A stretch of DNA of 64,000 bases, from positions 217,516 to 281,515 of the forward strand of contig JARGSG010000095.1 of NCBI GenBank assembly GCA_030374805.1, in the 5' to 3' direction. How positions within the stretch are numbered: the first letter of the stretch is position 1; each line of letters begins with the position of its first letter. The stretch is from Gracilaria gracilis. Lineage: Eukaryota > Rhodophyta > Florideophyceae > Gracilariales > Gracilariaceae. A model generated the notes under the pieces. That model was not told the DNA's origin and searched no databases. It saw only the letters and a program-made list of their open reading frames with translations. Below are positions 1 to 10,024 of the stretch, piece after piece. The translations under genes were made by a program, and so were the position numbers.

Positions 1-2
1 CG

Positions 3-2057
3 GTTCCGTTACCGGGTCAGAAGTATGACCATCGCTTCCGTCGCGGTCTTACCGCTCCTCGCCGGAGGAAGCAGGTCCCGCTATCCGTCACGGAATACGT
101 CCAGAAGGGGTTCTTCGACGGCGAGCGCTTCGCGTCGATTCCGACGGCGCTACCGATGCGGGATATGGCGATTCGCAATCCGAAACGGACAAGCATCGAA
201 GCTTGGCAAGCCCGCTGGAACCACCTGCCTGGTGTGACCGGACGGAAGAGTGGAGAGACCTACGGGCGGAGTGACATGTTATACCTGCGCTGTCCGGAGG
301 AGAAGACCTATCAGGAGGCGTTGCAGCGTTTATTCCACCGCTGCTCATCCGATTCGGGCTTCCCCGAGAAGGACATGAATCCGCTTGGGTTGGTGATGTT
401 CGAACCGCCGTACGACAAGTTGTACTGGCTGGACCGTCAACGGTGGAGAAGTAATACCGCAACGGAGGCGAGAATCCGAGCGTCCCATGGGTTCCTGTAC
501 AGTTGGCAAAACGTCGAGTTCTTTGACGTCCCTGTTCATCGCCGATCGGACTTGTATTGCTCCACAAACGAAGTGTGGACCAGCCTCGATGTGTCTCGCA
601 ACCTATCCGTACCGACTCCGTCCGTGTTGGCTTACCATTCGGAAGAGCTCCTCAAAGGTTCACCCATTCAGGGTGTTGTCCGTCAGGTCGTATATGCCGA
701 GTGGGCGGTGTTTGCCTTTATGGCTTTCCTCCAGGCGGCCCACGAAGGTATCGAGGTCTTCACCCGTGCGGGGGACGAGCGTCTGTACCACAAGGACGGC
801 CAAACCAAGTACGGGCGGTTGTTTCCGATGCCGTACAAACTGGTATGTATCCTGGCCGAGATGGGACTCCCGAACGTTCTCCGCGGCACCGTGTTTCCAT
901 CGCAGGTCGGTGAGAAACTGTTACAGTACTCGTTGGAGACCGATTGGGACAACACTCCGGGGTTCCTGTGGTACGACTACTACTCCGATACGTTCCCGGC
1001 GATGCCCTCGACCGGATCGGTCGCGACGCCGATCACTCGTGTCCTGAAGGGTCCGGAGAGTCTCCCCCCCTGGCCCTTCAAAACCGTTCCGGACTTCTTC
1101 CCGCATGGGTTCATGGCGCAGGACTTCGAGGAAGTGGCGCCGCTGCCGACTCCAATGGTGACACCTGTTGAGGCGAAGACCGTTGTGGAGGCAGGAGGTC
1201 AGGCAGGATCCGGTCGGAAGTCTTGGGACAAATCCGGGTTCGCCATTGAGGACAGCGCCAGCCCGCATTCGGACGGTGATACGCACAAGTCCTTCATGGC
1301 TCTCCGTGCGGCTTGTATTCCGTTCGGCGAAGAGGAACCTGCGACGCTTGACGACGCCCTGTTGGCGGCCCGAGCATGGATGCGCCGTGCGGTCAACGCC
1401 GAGACTGCTCTCCGTGAGCAGGCTCAGGCGCAGCTTAACCTGCTCGGTTACCTCCGGGCCCACTCCTTATTGGTCCTCGCGTCTTACGAGAAGTCCGTGA
1501 CGGCTGGTCTGGGTATGGCGCCCGGTGTGGATGGGACGCCGATGTCGACGTTCGCGCCGCCGTTAGAGGAGCTGGTGACCAAATCCTATGAGGGCATTGC
1601 GCAACAGGTCGATGCGGAGCGTATCGTCGACCATATCGTGAAGAACATGCGCCAGGCGGCGGAGTCCTTTTTCAAGGGTGTCGAGCTGGTTGCGCCCTAT
1701 CTTCCGCCCGGAGAAGAGCCTGAAGGTGAAGGCCAGTCCGGTGACGGTGCAGGGCCGAGCGGTACGAACGCGGCTCCCGAAGGGGAGACTCCGCAAGAGG
1801 AGGTAACCCCTGCGGTCCGGGATGTTCCCATGCCGTCTCCGAGTGGAGACCAGGAGGGAACGGAGACCGTTACGGTTGAGGAGGACCTCATAGAGCCGGC
1901 GCCTGTACCCGCAAGCCAATCGGGCAATAAGTCGGGTGGGAAGAAGAAGGTCGTGGCCACTTCGCCGTGGCCTGGGGCCGCCTTGGCGTTCCAGCCGACA
2001 AAGACCGGTTCGAGTTCGCGTGGTGGTTCCGCTGCGGGCCGTGGTACCTCTCCGTAA
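3..2057 (+). CDS. Opposite-strand extra ORF of Ty3/gypsy element A (5'-truncated by window)
   Basis: The frame is open from base 3, so the gene starts before the window; the first ATG inside is at 156. At least 684 residues are visible. I recognise no family. It runs convergently to gag-pol of element A and stops 322 bp from the pol stop, so it belongs to the element but lies on the other strand. The middle is hydrophobic and aromatic-rich; the last 150 residues are low complexity (Gly, Glu, Pro, Ser). Two segments resemble the ORF at 59326-61122: a V-P-x-P-S motif near base 603 followed by an A-E-W-x-V-x-A-F helix-like stretch near base 693, with similar spacing. At least seven CCG-N2-CGG dyads lie inside it. 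Extra ORFs in antisense orientation are known in some plant Ty3/gypsy elements; whether this is related is unknown. A DNA-binding or regulatory role is only inference. Confidence 0.7.
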   Translation, partial: VPLPGQKYDHRFRRGLTAPRRRKQVPLSVTEYVQKGFFDGERFASIPTALPMRDMAIRNPKRTSIEAWQARWNHLPGVTGRKSGETYGRSDMLYLRCPEEKTYQEALQRLFHRCSSDSGFPEKDMNPLGLVMFEPPYDKLYWLDRQRWRSNTATEARIRASHGFLYSWQNVEFFDVPVHRRSDLYCSTNEVWTSLDVSRNLSVPTPSVLAYHSEELLKGSPIQGVVRQVVYAEWAVFAFMAFLQAAHEGIEVFTRAGDERLYHKDGQTKYGRLFPMPYKLVCILAEMGLPNVLRGTVFPSQVGEKLLQYSLETDWDNTPGFLWYDYYSDTFPAMPSTGSVATPITRVLKGPESLPPWPFKTVPDFFPHGFMAQDFEEVAPLPTPMVTPVEAKTVVEAGGQAGSGRKSWDKSGFAIEDSASPHSDGDTHKSFMALRAACIPFGEEEPATLDDALLAARAWMRRAVNAETALREQAQAQLNLLGYLRAHSLLVLASYEKSVTAGLGMAPGVDGTPMSTFAPPLEELVTKSYEGIAQQVDAERIVDHIVKNMRQAAESFFKGVELVAPYLPPGEEPEGEGQSGDGAGPSGTNAAPEGETPQEEVTPAVRDVPMPSPSGDQEGTETVTVEEDLIEPAPVPASQSGNKSGGKKKVVATSPWPGAALAFQPTKTGSSSRGGSAAGRGTSP

Positions 2058-2379
2058 AGTACCCGTGGGCGTGGTATTACGAAACCCGGTTGGAAGAAGA
2101 CTACTTAGTTGACCGTGCGTACTCGTAGCTTTCTTTTCTCCTGAGTAAACTTGTGATTGTTTGTGATGACCTGTGGGCCAATAGCGTGTCGTTCTGCGTG
2201 TGCCGTTGTCGAAAAAGGCGGCGTTTTGTAAAAATCGGAAAGTAATTGACCAATAGGCGTACGTTGGTGGCGGTTTGTCGCCCAATGATAACGTAGTGGC
2301 GGCGCCTTTTGGTGTCCCGTGACGGTTCACCGCTTGCGAGCCAGTACGTACGATCTCGGATCCGCCTTTTTCCCCCTCC
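2058..2379. other. Convergent gap between antisense ORF and pol of element A
   Basis: About 320 bases between two converging stop codons. No gene is seen. It presumably holds both 3' untranslated ends. Confidence 0.5.
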
Positions 2380-5300
2380 TTAAGGTGTCGCCGTTACCGA
2401 AGGGTTTCGGCGACGCCAATAGCGGGCGATAAAGTGCTGGGGGATGTGTTCTGGCGGTTCGAAGGTATCCTGATCGGTGCGGTACCCGTGCCATCGTACG
2501 CGGTATTCCTGTCCGTTCGGGGTGTCGCGATGGTCGACGACTCGTTCTACCACGCTCGGAACTGTTCCGGGCGGTGAGGTAGGCTCGTCGTCGACAGGTT
2601 CGTCCGAATACGGTCCTTCAGGATCGGCACCTACTGTGCCGCGTGTCCGTTCGGAAGTAACCGGTGCGGTTGTTGGCCGTGCAGTTGGGGCTTTTGTCAC
2701 TCTGTCAATACTGACGGTGTTGTGAATACCGTCTTGGTTCAGAGTGACAGTGGCGTCCGTTGCGGATACGACCTTAAACGGGCCAACCGTCTTCGGTAAG
2801 AGTTTCCGATACGTACGTTCCTGATCCGTAAGGTCCTCCTCTGCGTTCTTATAGTCCGGTCGGTCAACAAACACTTCTTCCCCAGGGGTGAAGCTCGGCG
2901 TATACCGTACGGATTTATCAAAGTTTTCCTTATAGCGCTGTTGGGCGCGGGTCATCTTTGTCCGAGCGGTCTGCAGCGTGGCCTGTAGGAGCTTGAGCGT
3001 GTAGCGTTTTAACCGAGCGGCAGTGGGCTGTGTAGGCGTCGTTGGGTCCAGTGACGTACTGGGATCATCGAGCAGAACGTTTGGGGGTTTACGCGTTAGC
3101 GCAACGTCGAACGGTGCGGTACCGAGAGATCGATGGATCTGTAGGTTGTAACTGTACGTAAGAGGTTGCACATACGCGTGCCAAGTGTTCTGATGGTCCG
3201 CTACGTAGTGGCGTAACCTCTCCACGAGTGTTTTGTTAAACCGTTCGGCCTGACCATTTGTTTGCGGATGGTACGCGGTCGTTAGTACGTGTTTGGTTCC
3301 CAAAGCGGTGCATACAGTCTCAAAGAACTTAGAGACGAATTGAGTTCCGTTATCGGTTAGCAAGTAGTTTGGTATTCCGTACGGATAAACCCAGTTCTCC
3401 AGGAAGGCCTTCGCCACTACAGGAGCTGTGGTTGACCGCAGAGGTATAGAGCGAGCTATCTTGCTAAACCGATCGGTAATAACCAGTATGTACTGGTAAC
3501 CGTTTACGGACTTCGTGAATGGGCCGACGATGTCCATCGCGACGAATTCCAGCGGACCGGCGGCGGGGAACAGCTTCAGCAGCTTCTGCGACTTGAAGTG
3601 TGTTCCCTTCGTCGCCGGGCAGGTGCGACAGTCCCGTACGGTCTGGAATACATCGTTGGCCATATGTGGCCAGTAGAAGTCTCGACGGAGACTTTCATAC
3701 ATCCGAGTGGAGCCCGCATGGCCAACGAGACGGGTGTAGTGTGCCAAGTAGAGGACGCGTGCCTGCAGTGATGCAGGTACGACCTTCTGGATGGCGCCGT
3801 CCAGTGGGGCTTTGCACACGATAAGTCCGTTTCGGTCAATGTCGAACAGAGTGACACCGTTGCCGATGTCTTTCCGTACGGACTCACAGAAAGGGTCATC
3901 TGCTTGAGCTCGTACCAGCTCTTCGACCGTGACCGGAACGATATTGGTTTCCTCCGAGGTGACAGCGAGCACCTCGGGGAAACCAGCAGATTTCCGTTCG
4001 GGCGTTGGCCAGTCGACGCAGACGTCGCTGTACTCGTCACCGTTAACGGTAATGTTGGTGATAAAGTAGCCATCGTCCGTACGGTCATTCACTAGCAAGC
4101 AGGGGACCTCTTCGTCCAATGTGGTATTGTCCTCGCCATCCGTTCGGATCCGAGAAAGGGCATCAGCCGCTTGGTGCTTGATACCCGGACGGTGGACAAC
4201 ATCGAAGTCGTACTCCATTAGACGTAACCGCCACCGAGCCAGCCGTCCGGAAGCGTCCGCAAGGTTCAGTATCCACCTCAAGGAGTGGTGATCCGTTCGG
4301 ACTGTGAACCTCTGGCCTTCCAGGTACGGACGGAGGTGCAGTATTGCCCAGACGACCGCAAGGCATTCCCGTTCGGTAGTTGAGTATTGCCGTTCGGTCT
4401 TGGATAGAGAGCGGCTCCAATAACCGATCGGTAGCAAACCTCCGTCTGGCTCTTTCTGTAGCAGGGTGCATCCTACCTGTCGGTCGCATGCGTCTGTGTC
4501 CAGAACGTACGGGTACCCTTGACGGGGAATGGCCAAAATGGGCGGGCGTATCAGTCTCTGACGTAATTCGTCAAAGGCTTCGTATTCCGTATCGGTCAAT
4601 GTCTCAAACTTCGTGGGTTGCTCCTTCTCCAACTTGCGGTTCAATGGAGCCGCAATTCGGGCGAAGTTTGCGACAAACCGACGGAAAACGTTACAGAGCC
4701 CCAAGAACGATCGGAGCTCCGTCTGGGTCGTAGGCGGTTTAGCCTGCTTGATAGCATTCTGTGTCTTGAGAGACACTTGAAGCTTTCCCGGTCGGATTAC
4801 GTGGCCTAGATAGTCCACCGTGCCACTGAAAAAGTAGCACTTGTCCAGTCGGAGAGTAACACCAGCCGAGCGGAGCATATGCAGTATGGTCCGCACATGG
4901 TCATAATGCTCTTCAACCGTCCGGGAATAGATGATTACGTCATCAAGATACACCAGTGCGTACTGCCACTTCACCCGTGAAAGGATGATATCGAGAGCAC
5001 GCTGGAAAGTAGCCGGTGCGTTCTTGAGTCCGAACGGCATTCTCCGATAACGGTACAGTCCCATGTGCGACGTGAACGTCGTTTTGTCCTGGTCGGCTTC
5101 ATCCATTTCGGTCTGCCAATAACCACTGTTGGCGTCCAAAGTGGAGAAGATTTGTGCATCTCCAAGAGAGTCGATGCACTCGTCCATTCGGGGTAGTGGG
5201 TATGTGTCCCGTACGGTCGTAGCGTTCAAACGGCGGTAGTCGACGCAAAAGCGAAGGCTTCCGTCTTTCTTGAGCGCGAATACGACCGGGCTGGCCCACT

Positions 5301-6384
5301 CTGCCGATGACGGTTCTATGACACCAGCAGCGAGCTGCTTTGTCACCTCCTTACGTTCGAGTTCTCTCCGAGCGGGTCCGGCACGGTACGGCATCTGGAA
5401 TATGGGCTTCGAGCCTGGTTCCAGATGGATGCGGTGCTTCGCTGCCGCAATCGTTCCGAGATGGCCGTCCCACATGTCCGCAAACGGTCGAAGTAGCTCA
5501 ATGACTTTGTCCCGTTCGGTAACATACTCAGGACTGATCTGTACCTTGGTGGTCCAATCATTCTCATCTTTCCGTACGGTTTCTTGCTCCTGTTCGGTAT
5601 CCTTGTGTTCCCGTTCGGAATTATTACCCGAAATCGGAATGTGTTCCCCCTCCTTGGACTCGTCGCTCCGCGACGATGGTTGCGGAGTTATGAGCGCTAC
5701 AGGAGATGGAAGAGCAAGTCCGATAACGGTGTTCTTGTGTAGTCGGACCGAGCGGTCAGAAAAGTTCGCTAAGCGAACGAGAAAGGCTACGTCCGGTCGG
5801 AGCTCCATAACTCCACCCGCAAGGAGTGTGAGTTCAAGCGTCGATCCCGTACGGTGATGAGACTGTAGAAAGACCAAGCCGGACGTTTTGGTGGTTACCA
5901 AGACGTTCGTTTCCGACATTGGGGGTAGAAGAACCGGACGGGCAACGTGTATCTTATTAGATGGAGTTTCCCGTTCGGGTTCTGGTTCCGGCGCGGAAGG
6001 TCCATTTGGTCCGTAGGCGGAAGACTGTATAGACACCGGTTTGGAGTGTCGTAAGAGTATTGTCCGTTTCGGTGGTAGTATTGCCAAGACGTACTTGTCA
6101 ATAAAAGAAGTACCGAGTAGTACGCTGATGGAGAGGTTAGAAACCACCAGGAACTGTACTCGTACGTTGAGGTCACCGATTCGGACCATAAAGGGGAGAA
6201 CTTTCACAACGTCCATCCGGTTCTTCGACGCGTCCGTAATTCGGGGTCTTACGTCCGGTCGGAGTTTTGAGCGCCAATTCGGAGGGAGATGGCGTTCGTG
6301 AACCAGACAGGGTCCGGCTCCGGTATCAAGAACTCCCGTTAACGGATACATCAGTGCCGTGTTGAGGCCAATCGACACGTGCAC
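2380..6384 (-). CDS. pol: Ty3/gypsy chromovirus Pol polyprotein, element A
   Basis: Long open frame giving protease, reverse transcriptase, RNase H, integrase and chromodomain. Visible in order (residues approximate): aspartic protease D-T-G-A-G near 20-24; RT with FCVDYRRLN near 381 and the YLDD active site near 479; RNase H with DTDAC near 629 and the TERE and RTDHH motifs; integrase zinc-binding H/H/C/C near 880-920, then the DDE core with MDIVGPF, TDNGTQF and a later catalytic Glu in NGQAERFN; chromodomain at about 1280-1330 (YRVRWHGY). The first codon here is GTG; the same frame stays open upstream past 6540, overlapping gag in the -1 frame, so Pol is probably made by frameshifting. The domain order is that of Ty3/gypsy chromoviruses. 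No internal stop is present, so this copy is relatively young. The coding sequence is full of CCG-N2-CGG dyads. Confidence 0.93.
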   Translation of the reverse strand: MHVSIGLNTALMYPLTGVLDTGAGPCLVHERHLPPNWRSKLRPDVRPRITDASKNRMDVVKVLPFMVRIGDLNVRVQFLVVSNLSISVLLGTSFIDKYVLAILPPKRTILLRHSKPVSIQSSAYGPNGPSAPEPEPERETPSNKIHVARPVLLPPMSETNVLVTTKTSGLVFLQSHHRTGSTLELTLLAGGVMELRPDVAFLVRLANFSDRSVRLHKNTVIGLALPSPVALITPQPSSRSDESKEGEHIPISGNNSEREHKDTEQEQETVRKDENDWTTKVQISPEYVTERDKVIELLRPFADMWDGHLGTIAAAKHRIHLEPGSKPIFQMPYRAGPARRELERKEVTKQLAAGVIEPSSAEWASPVVFALKKDGSLRFCVDYRRLNATTVRDTYPLPRMDECIDSLGDAQIFSTLDANSGYWQTEMDEADQDKTTFTSHMGLYRYRRMPFGLKNAPATFQRALDIILSRVKWQYALVYLDDVIIYSRTVEEHYDHVRTILHMLRSAGVTLRLDKCYFFSGTVDYLGHVIRPGKLQVSLKTQNAIKQAKPPTTQTELRSFLGLCNVFRRFVANFARIAAPLNRKLEKEQPTKFETLTDTEYEAFDELRQRLIRPPILAIPRQGYPYVLDTDACDRQVGCTLLQKEPDGGLLPIGYWSRSLSKTERQYSTTERECLAVVWAILHLRPYLEGQRFTVRTDHHSLRWILNLADASGRLARWRLRLMEYDFDVVHRPGIKHQAADALSRIRTDGEDNTTLDEEVPCLLVNDRTDDGYFITNITVNGDEYSDVCVDWPTPERKSAGFPEVLAVTSEETNIVPVTVEELVRAQADDPFCESVRKDIGNGVTLFDIDRNGLIVCKAPLDGAIQKVVPASLQARVLYLAHYTRLVGHAGSTRMYESLRRDFYWPHMANDVFQTVRDCRTCPATKGTHFKSQKLLKLFPAAGPLEFVAMDIVGPFTKSVNGYQYILVITDRFSKIARSIPLRSTTAPVVAKAFLENWVYPYGIPNYLLTDNGTQFVSKFFETVCTALGTKHVLTTAYHPQTNGQAERFNKTLVERLRHYVADHQNTWHAYVQPLTYSYNLQIHRSLGTAPFDVALTRKPPNVLLDDPSTSLDPTTPTQPTAARLKRYTLKLLQATLQTARTKMTRAQQRYKENFDKSVRYTPSFTPGEEVFVDRPDYKNAEEDLTDQERTYRKLLPKTVGPFKVVSATDATVTLNQDGIHNTVSIDRVTKAPTARPTTAPVTSERTRGTVGADPEGPYSDEPVDDEPTSPPGTVPSVVERVVDHRDTPNGQEYRVRWHGYRTDQDTFEPPEHIPQHFIARYWRRRNPSVTATP

Positions 6385-9034
6385 CTTGTAGTTCGCGCTA
6401 GAAAAGAGGACCGTTTCGGTTTCAATGTCCGTATCGGTCAGGTCACATGTCAGGACAGGGGACTCCCCTCGGATGGAGTCCGTTCGGTCTGTCGCTGACG
6501 GGGCGAGGCTAGGCCTCTGTGGAGGAGGCGATGCCTCTACGCTTCCTCCTGGTCGTTTTCCTGGTGGGGAGCAGGCTCCTCGACCAGTGTGACGGCCTGT
6601 GTCGGTCTTGGTGAGTACGTCTGGCGAGGCTGTCCGCCCTGGCGATATCCTACATCGTCCTTCGGGGTATCAGTTTTCCGTCCGGTCTGGTAGGCACTGT
6701 AATAGCCTTCCTCGCGGCGTTGCTGATAGTTAGTTTCCCGTATGGCCAGCAGCTTCTCCTTTAGGTCCGGGGGGAGCAACTGACAGCAGTTGGGCTCCCG
6801 CGAGAGGCAAATCCGACACGGTCTAACTGGTGCCTGCCCCTGGGGTTGCTGTACCCTGGAGCTGGCAAGACTGGGATAAGACCGAACGGACTGAGCCGGC
6901 GTTGAAGCCGAGGGCGTAGTGGGGGGCGAGGGCATGGAAGACGCGCGGGATACCGCGAGGACATGTTCCTCGTCTTCATCCGATACGGAATAGATCGATT
7001 CCGACGGGTATCGATACTGTGAACCTTCCGGGCGGTACGAGAGGACTCTTTCCGAACGGTTGGCTTTTGAGTATCGACCCGAACGGACTGCCTACGTGAG
7101 GCACGATGGGTGTCTCCGTACGATTCCGCGTAACGGGCAAGTGCATCGTATGCGATATTGGGATGCGAGGTGAGGTGATTCCTCACCTTTGACCGTATGG
7201 CGGCAAGGAGACCTTCGACGAAGATCCCCTTCAAATTCCGATCGGTAAAGACATTTCCGCAACGGAGGGCTTTCGTCCAGAGCTTCTGGGCGAATTACGT
7301 TTCGGACATGCCTGACGCTTGGCGGTAGAGGGTGACCTCTGCGGCCGCGTCGGCAATGATCTCATCCGTTGCGTACGTGGTCAACAGAAAGTTGACTACC
7401 TCTTCGTACGTATGGAGAGACTCATCCCGAGTACGGTCGACAGCGCCAGACTCACCTTCGAGCCGAGACTGAACCAGAGCGTGCGCCGGTCCGGTCAGGT
7501 AAAACTGGAAACACCAGAGGGCTGCCCCCTCAGTGAGTCCGTTATGGTTGCAAGCGGTTTTAAACCGCTGTAAGAAATTGAGCACCGATATCGGATCCGT
7601 CCCGGAAAAGGAATGACCCTTCATCTGGACATTCAATTTCTTTTGGTAGCGCGCAATCTTGCGCGCCACCCGCGAATTGTACGTCTGGCTCCTCCTGAGC
7701 AACCTGTACGTACGGTAGTCCACCACTTTGGCGAACTTCTCGTTCAAGGGCTTGATGCGTTTTAGCATCAACCTGTCCGAACGGGAACGATACCGATCGG
7801 ACTTCCCCCTCCGTCGAGGGCTGCGGGAGTGTCGGTCGACTTCCGAATCCGTGCGGTCGTCATCCGACGATGACTCCGGAGAGTCCGAGTCCGTTCTGGC
7901 TGATCTTCGCCTTCTCTGGCGGCGACTGTCTTTCCGTTTACGGGGCGCGCCATCCGAATCGGAACTTCCGCTCGGTCTACCGCCTCTGCGGCGGCGATTC
8001 CTCCTCTCGTCGGAGGAATCTCCTGAGCTTCCGTTCGGATCGTCCTGCGGGTTGACTGGCGGGAGGTACACTCCGGTCGGACCCCTCGTTGAGCCCTTCT
8101 TCAGTTCCGGTCGGTGTTGCCTCTCGCCGCTAGCGGGTGCATTGTCCGTACGGTCAATAAAAGATTTGGGTGGGTGGGTCGGTAGCTGAGCTATCAGTGC
8201 GGCCAGTGTACTGTTCAGAGCTGACGTAGCAGGTTCCGAACGGTCTGTCTTCAGGATATTCCTGACCATATCGTGTACGATCGGTGGAATATCCTGGTGC
8301 AGAAGCGCCGGGATTCGGCCCTTGAGGTACGTCTCCACTGCCATGGGGACGTGGACCTCAATTTCCGTTCGGAGACTCTGCAGGGCGTAGGGAGCAATCC
8401 CTGCCCAGAGTTCCCGTGCGGTAGTCCGTTCGGTAAGAAGTCGCGGCGCGGGGCGAGCTTCGCCCCGCGGCGTCTTCTCCGTTCCAGGAAAAGGGGCGAG
8501 GGCAGTTGCCTCGTCCTCGTTCCGTGCGGACTTAGACCTATTACGTGCGGAACCGTCTCGGATAATCCGTTCGGGCTCCTCTGAAGGCCTGACGTAGGCC
8601 GTCGCGTTACTTCGGGTGCTCCGGCGGCCAACCGAAGCGGCATCCGAAGTGGCGCGAATTGCGACCGGTACGGACTTTGCGGAGTCTTTTTCGACCAAAG
8701 ACCCTTCACCCATTTCTCCGTGCGGACGATGACTCATACTGTACGTATCGGTTCCAAGATCGGTTCTGCTGCTCCGTACGGTCTCGAATTTCACTTCTAA
8801 GTCGGGAGACCAATGTGGTATAATGCACAAAAAGGGAGAGAGTCCGAAGCGGTCTTGAGACGGGAGCGGCGGTAGCGTACAGTCTTGTGACTGTAATGAA
8901 TCCGAGCGGAGAGAAGGGGCGGAAGCACTGGGCGGTCGAGGGGAGAGTGGACGATTGGTATCACCAGGCACGTACAGGAACGTGCGGAAGGGTACGAACG
9001 GTCTGAGAAACCCAATAAAGGAGTAGCCGTGCGG
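2513..9034. repeat. Dispersed CCG-N2-CGG dyads across element A
   Basis: Hand count gives about 61 copies of the 8-mer CCGNNCGG in 6.5 kb; chance expectation at six fixed bases is about 1.6. Central pairs vary (TT, TA, AT, AG, GT, TG, AA, GA and others). Examples are at 2513-2520, 2905-2912, 3469-3476, 4369-4376, 5572-5579, 6255-6262, 7793-7800, 8426-8433 and 9027-9034. They fall in all codon phases of gag and pol and in the leader, so they are not one protein motif. Spacer variants N3 and N4 are also common. Host genes elsewhere in the window have almost none (one at about 43675). Confidence 0.85.
6537..8737 (-). pseudogene. gag: Gag of element A, broken by one nonsense codon and one frameshift
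   Basis: Starts at the first ATG (8737); an upstream GTG at 8971 extends the same frame. The N-terminal half is charged and disordered (Arg/Ser/Asp-rich near 7800-8000). The capsid-like part runs across an in-frame TAA at 7295-7297 and continues in the same frame with sequence typical of gypsy capsid (motifs around FVEGLL). Near 7070-7110 the sense frame shifts by one, after which a short cysteine motif (C-x2-C-x6-C-C) stands where a nucleocapsid zinc knuckle would be. The Gag stop at 6537-6539 lies inside the open -1 Pol frame. I see no canonical slippery heptamer in the overlap. This Gag cannot be made intact from this copy. Confidence 0.82.
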
Positions 9035-9400
9035 TCTATCGTTAGTGCAAACTAGCGAAGAAGACGTTCGGCAGGAGATGCTTGTCGTTTACGATTGGGG
9101 CCTCGGGAGATCCGACCTACAACTAAATATCGGGTCTGGGCCCCATTACTAACTACTGTACGATCGGTCTAATTTGCACTGTCACTACCAAGTCCGTACA
9201 CGTGGCCAACTTGTACGCTGTGCCAACCCGTCCGGCACTTGATCACCAAATCATACACGTGGCGGTGCCACTGCACCAGCCCATCGTGCACTACCCCTTC
9301 GTACGTGAACGGCTGATCAGACACACTCTGCACCAACTCGGACCCACTATACTGCAGAGCGAGGTTGCCTTCTCGAATTGTTGCGCGCCTTCGACTCTGC
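8738..9400 (-). other. 5' leader and probable LTR region of element A
   Basis: Non-coding stretch upstream of gag. CCG-N2-CGG dyads stop at 9034, which suggests that the dyad-bearing internal part ends about there. I could not fix LTR ends or a primer binding site because the partner LTR lies outside the window. Confidence 0.45.
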
Positions 9401-9403
9401 TTC

Positions 9404-10015
9404 TTAGATTGCCTTCAGCGCTGACAGCCGTTTCTTCTGAAGGGTTATTTTCTTGGTCACTACCTCCTCTAGATCCTGAGATCTGAATGTCTCTTGCGGG
9501 ACTGTCTCCAGTAGATGGACCACTTCGTCCCATGCGTCACGCTTTTCCGCGTGAAGGCCTGTCGAGAGGCCTTCCTCGACACGCAGTATTGCGTACAGAC
9601 GACGGAGCGCAACTTCCAAGGAGGGTCTCTGCTCGAGAGCTTCCTTTGGTGAGTCGTGTACGAGCATTTCGAGGTGGATCAAACGCCCGAGTGTTACTGC
9701 TTCGATCTCCGACGGAGTTCGTTGACCCGTTGCGGTTCGTCTCCAATGCTTGAAATGATGTTGTAGAAATGTCGGAATGTCGGTTCCCTGAGACGTTAGT
9801 ATGGAAAAGATGGCCGGTTTGATGAGCTGCTTTACTTTCAAGCTTGTGGAGCTTAGACCTTTTCTTGGGTAATGGGACAGAGATGTTTGGTGGGTTTTGG
9901 TAACCCCGAAAGAGAATGTCTTCGGATCTATGACTTGCTTGATCCTTTTCGCTTTAACATTTGTAAAAAGGCCGTCCTCATTTGTACTGAAAATATCAAT
10001 GTTCGAGTTTTTCAA
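9404..10015 (-). other. 203-codon open frame in phase with the zinc-finger gene upstream
   Basis: Open for 203 codons but begins with TTG and has no ATG until deep inside. It lies in the same frame as the zinc-finger gene 10025-10402, separated only by its TGA stop and three codons. The product is Lys/Leu/Glu-rich and helical-looking; I recognise no family. The inverted repeat ends almost exactly at the join, and the right arm has no counterpart. It may be the remains of a longer zinc-finger protein, an exon, or an unrelated fragment joined by the rearrangement. Confidence 0.4.
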
Positions 10016-10024
10016 GCGGCTGCG

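Noticed and set aside
2513..9034. Explaining the CCG-N2-CGG dyads as a CpG-island or codon-bias effect
   Set aside because: The dyads occur in all codon phases and in the leader, and element B has a different non-CpG dyad at the same density.
9035..9400. tRNA-type primer binding site for element A
   Set aside because: Several CCA/TGG positions are possible but none gives a convincing match to a tRNA 3' end without the partner LTR.
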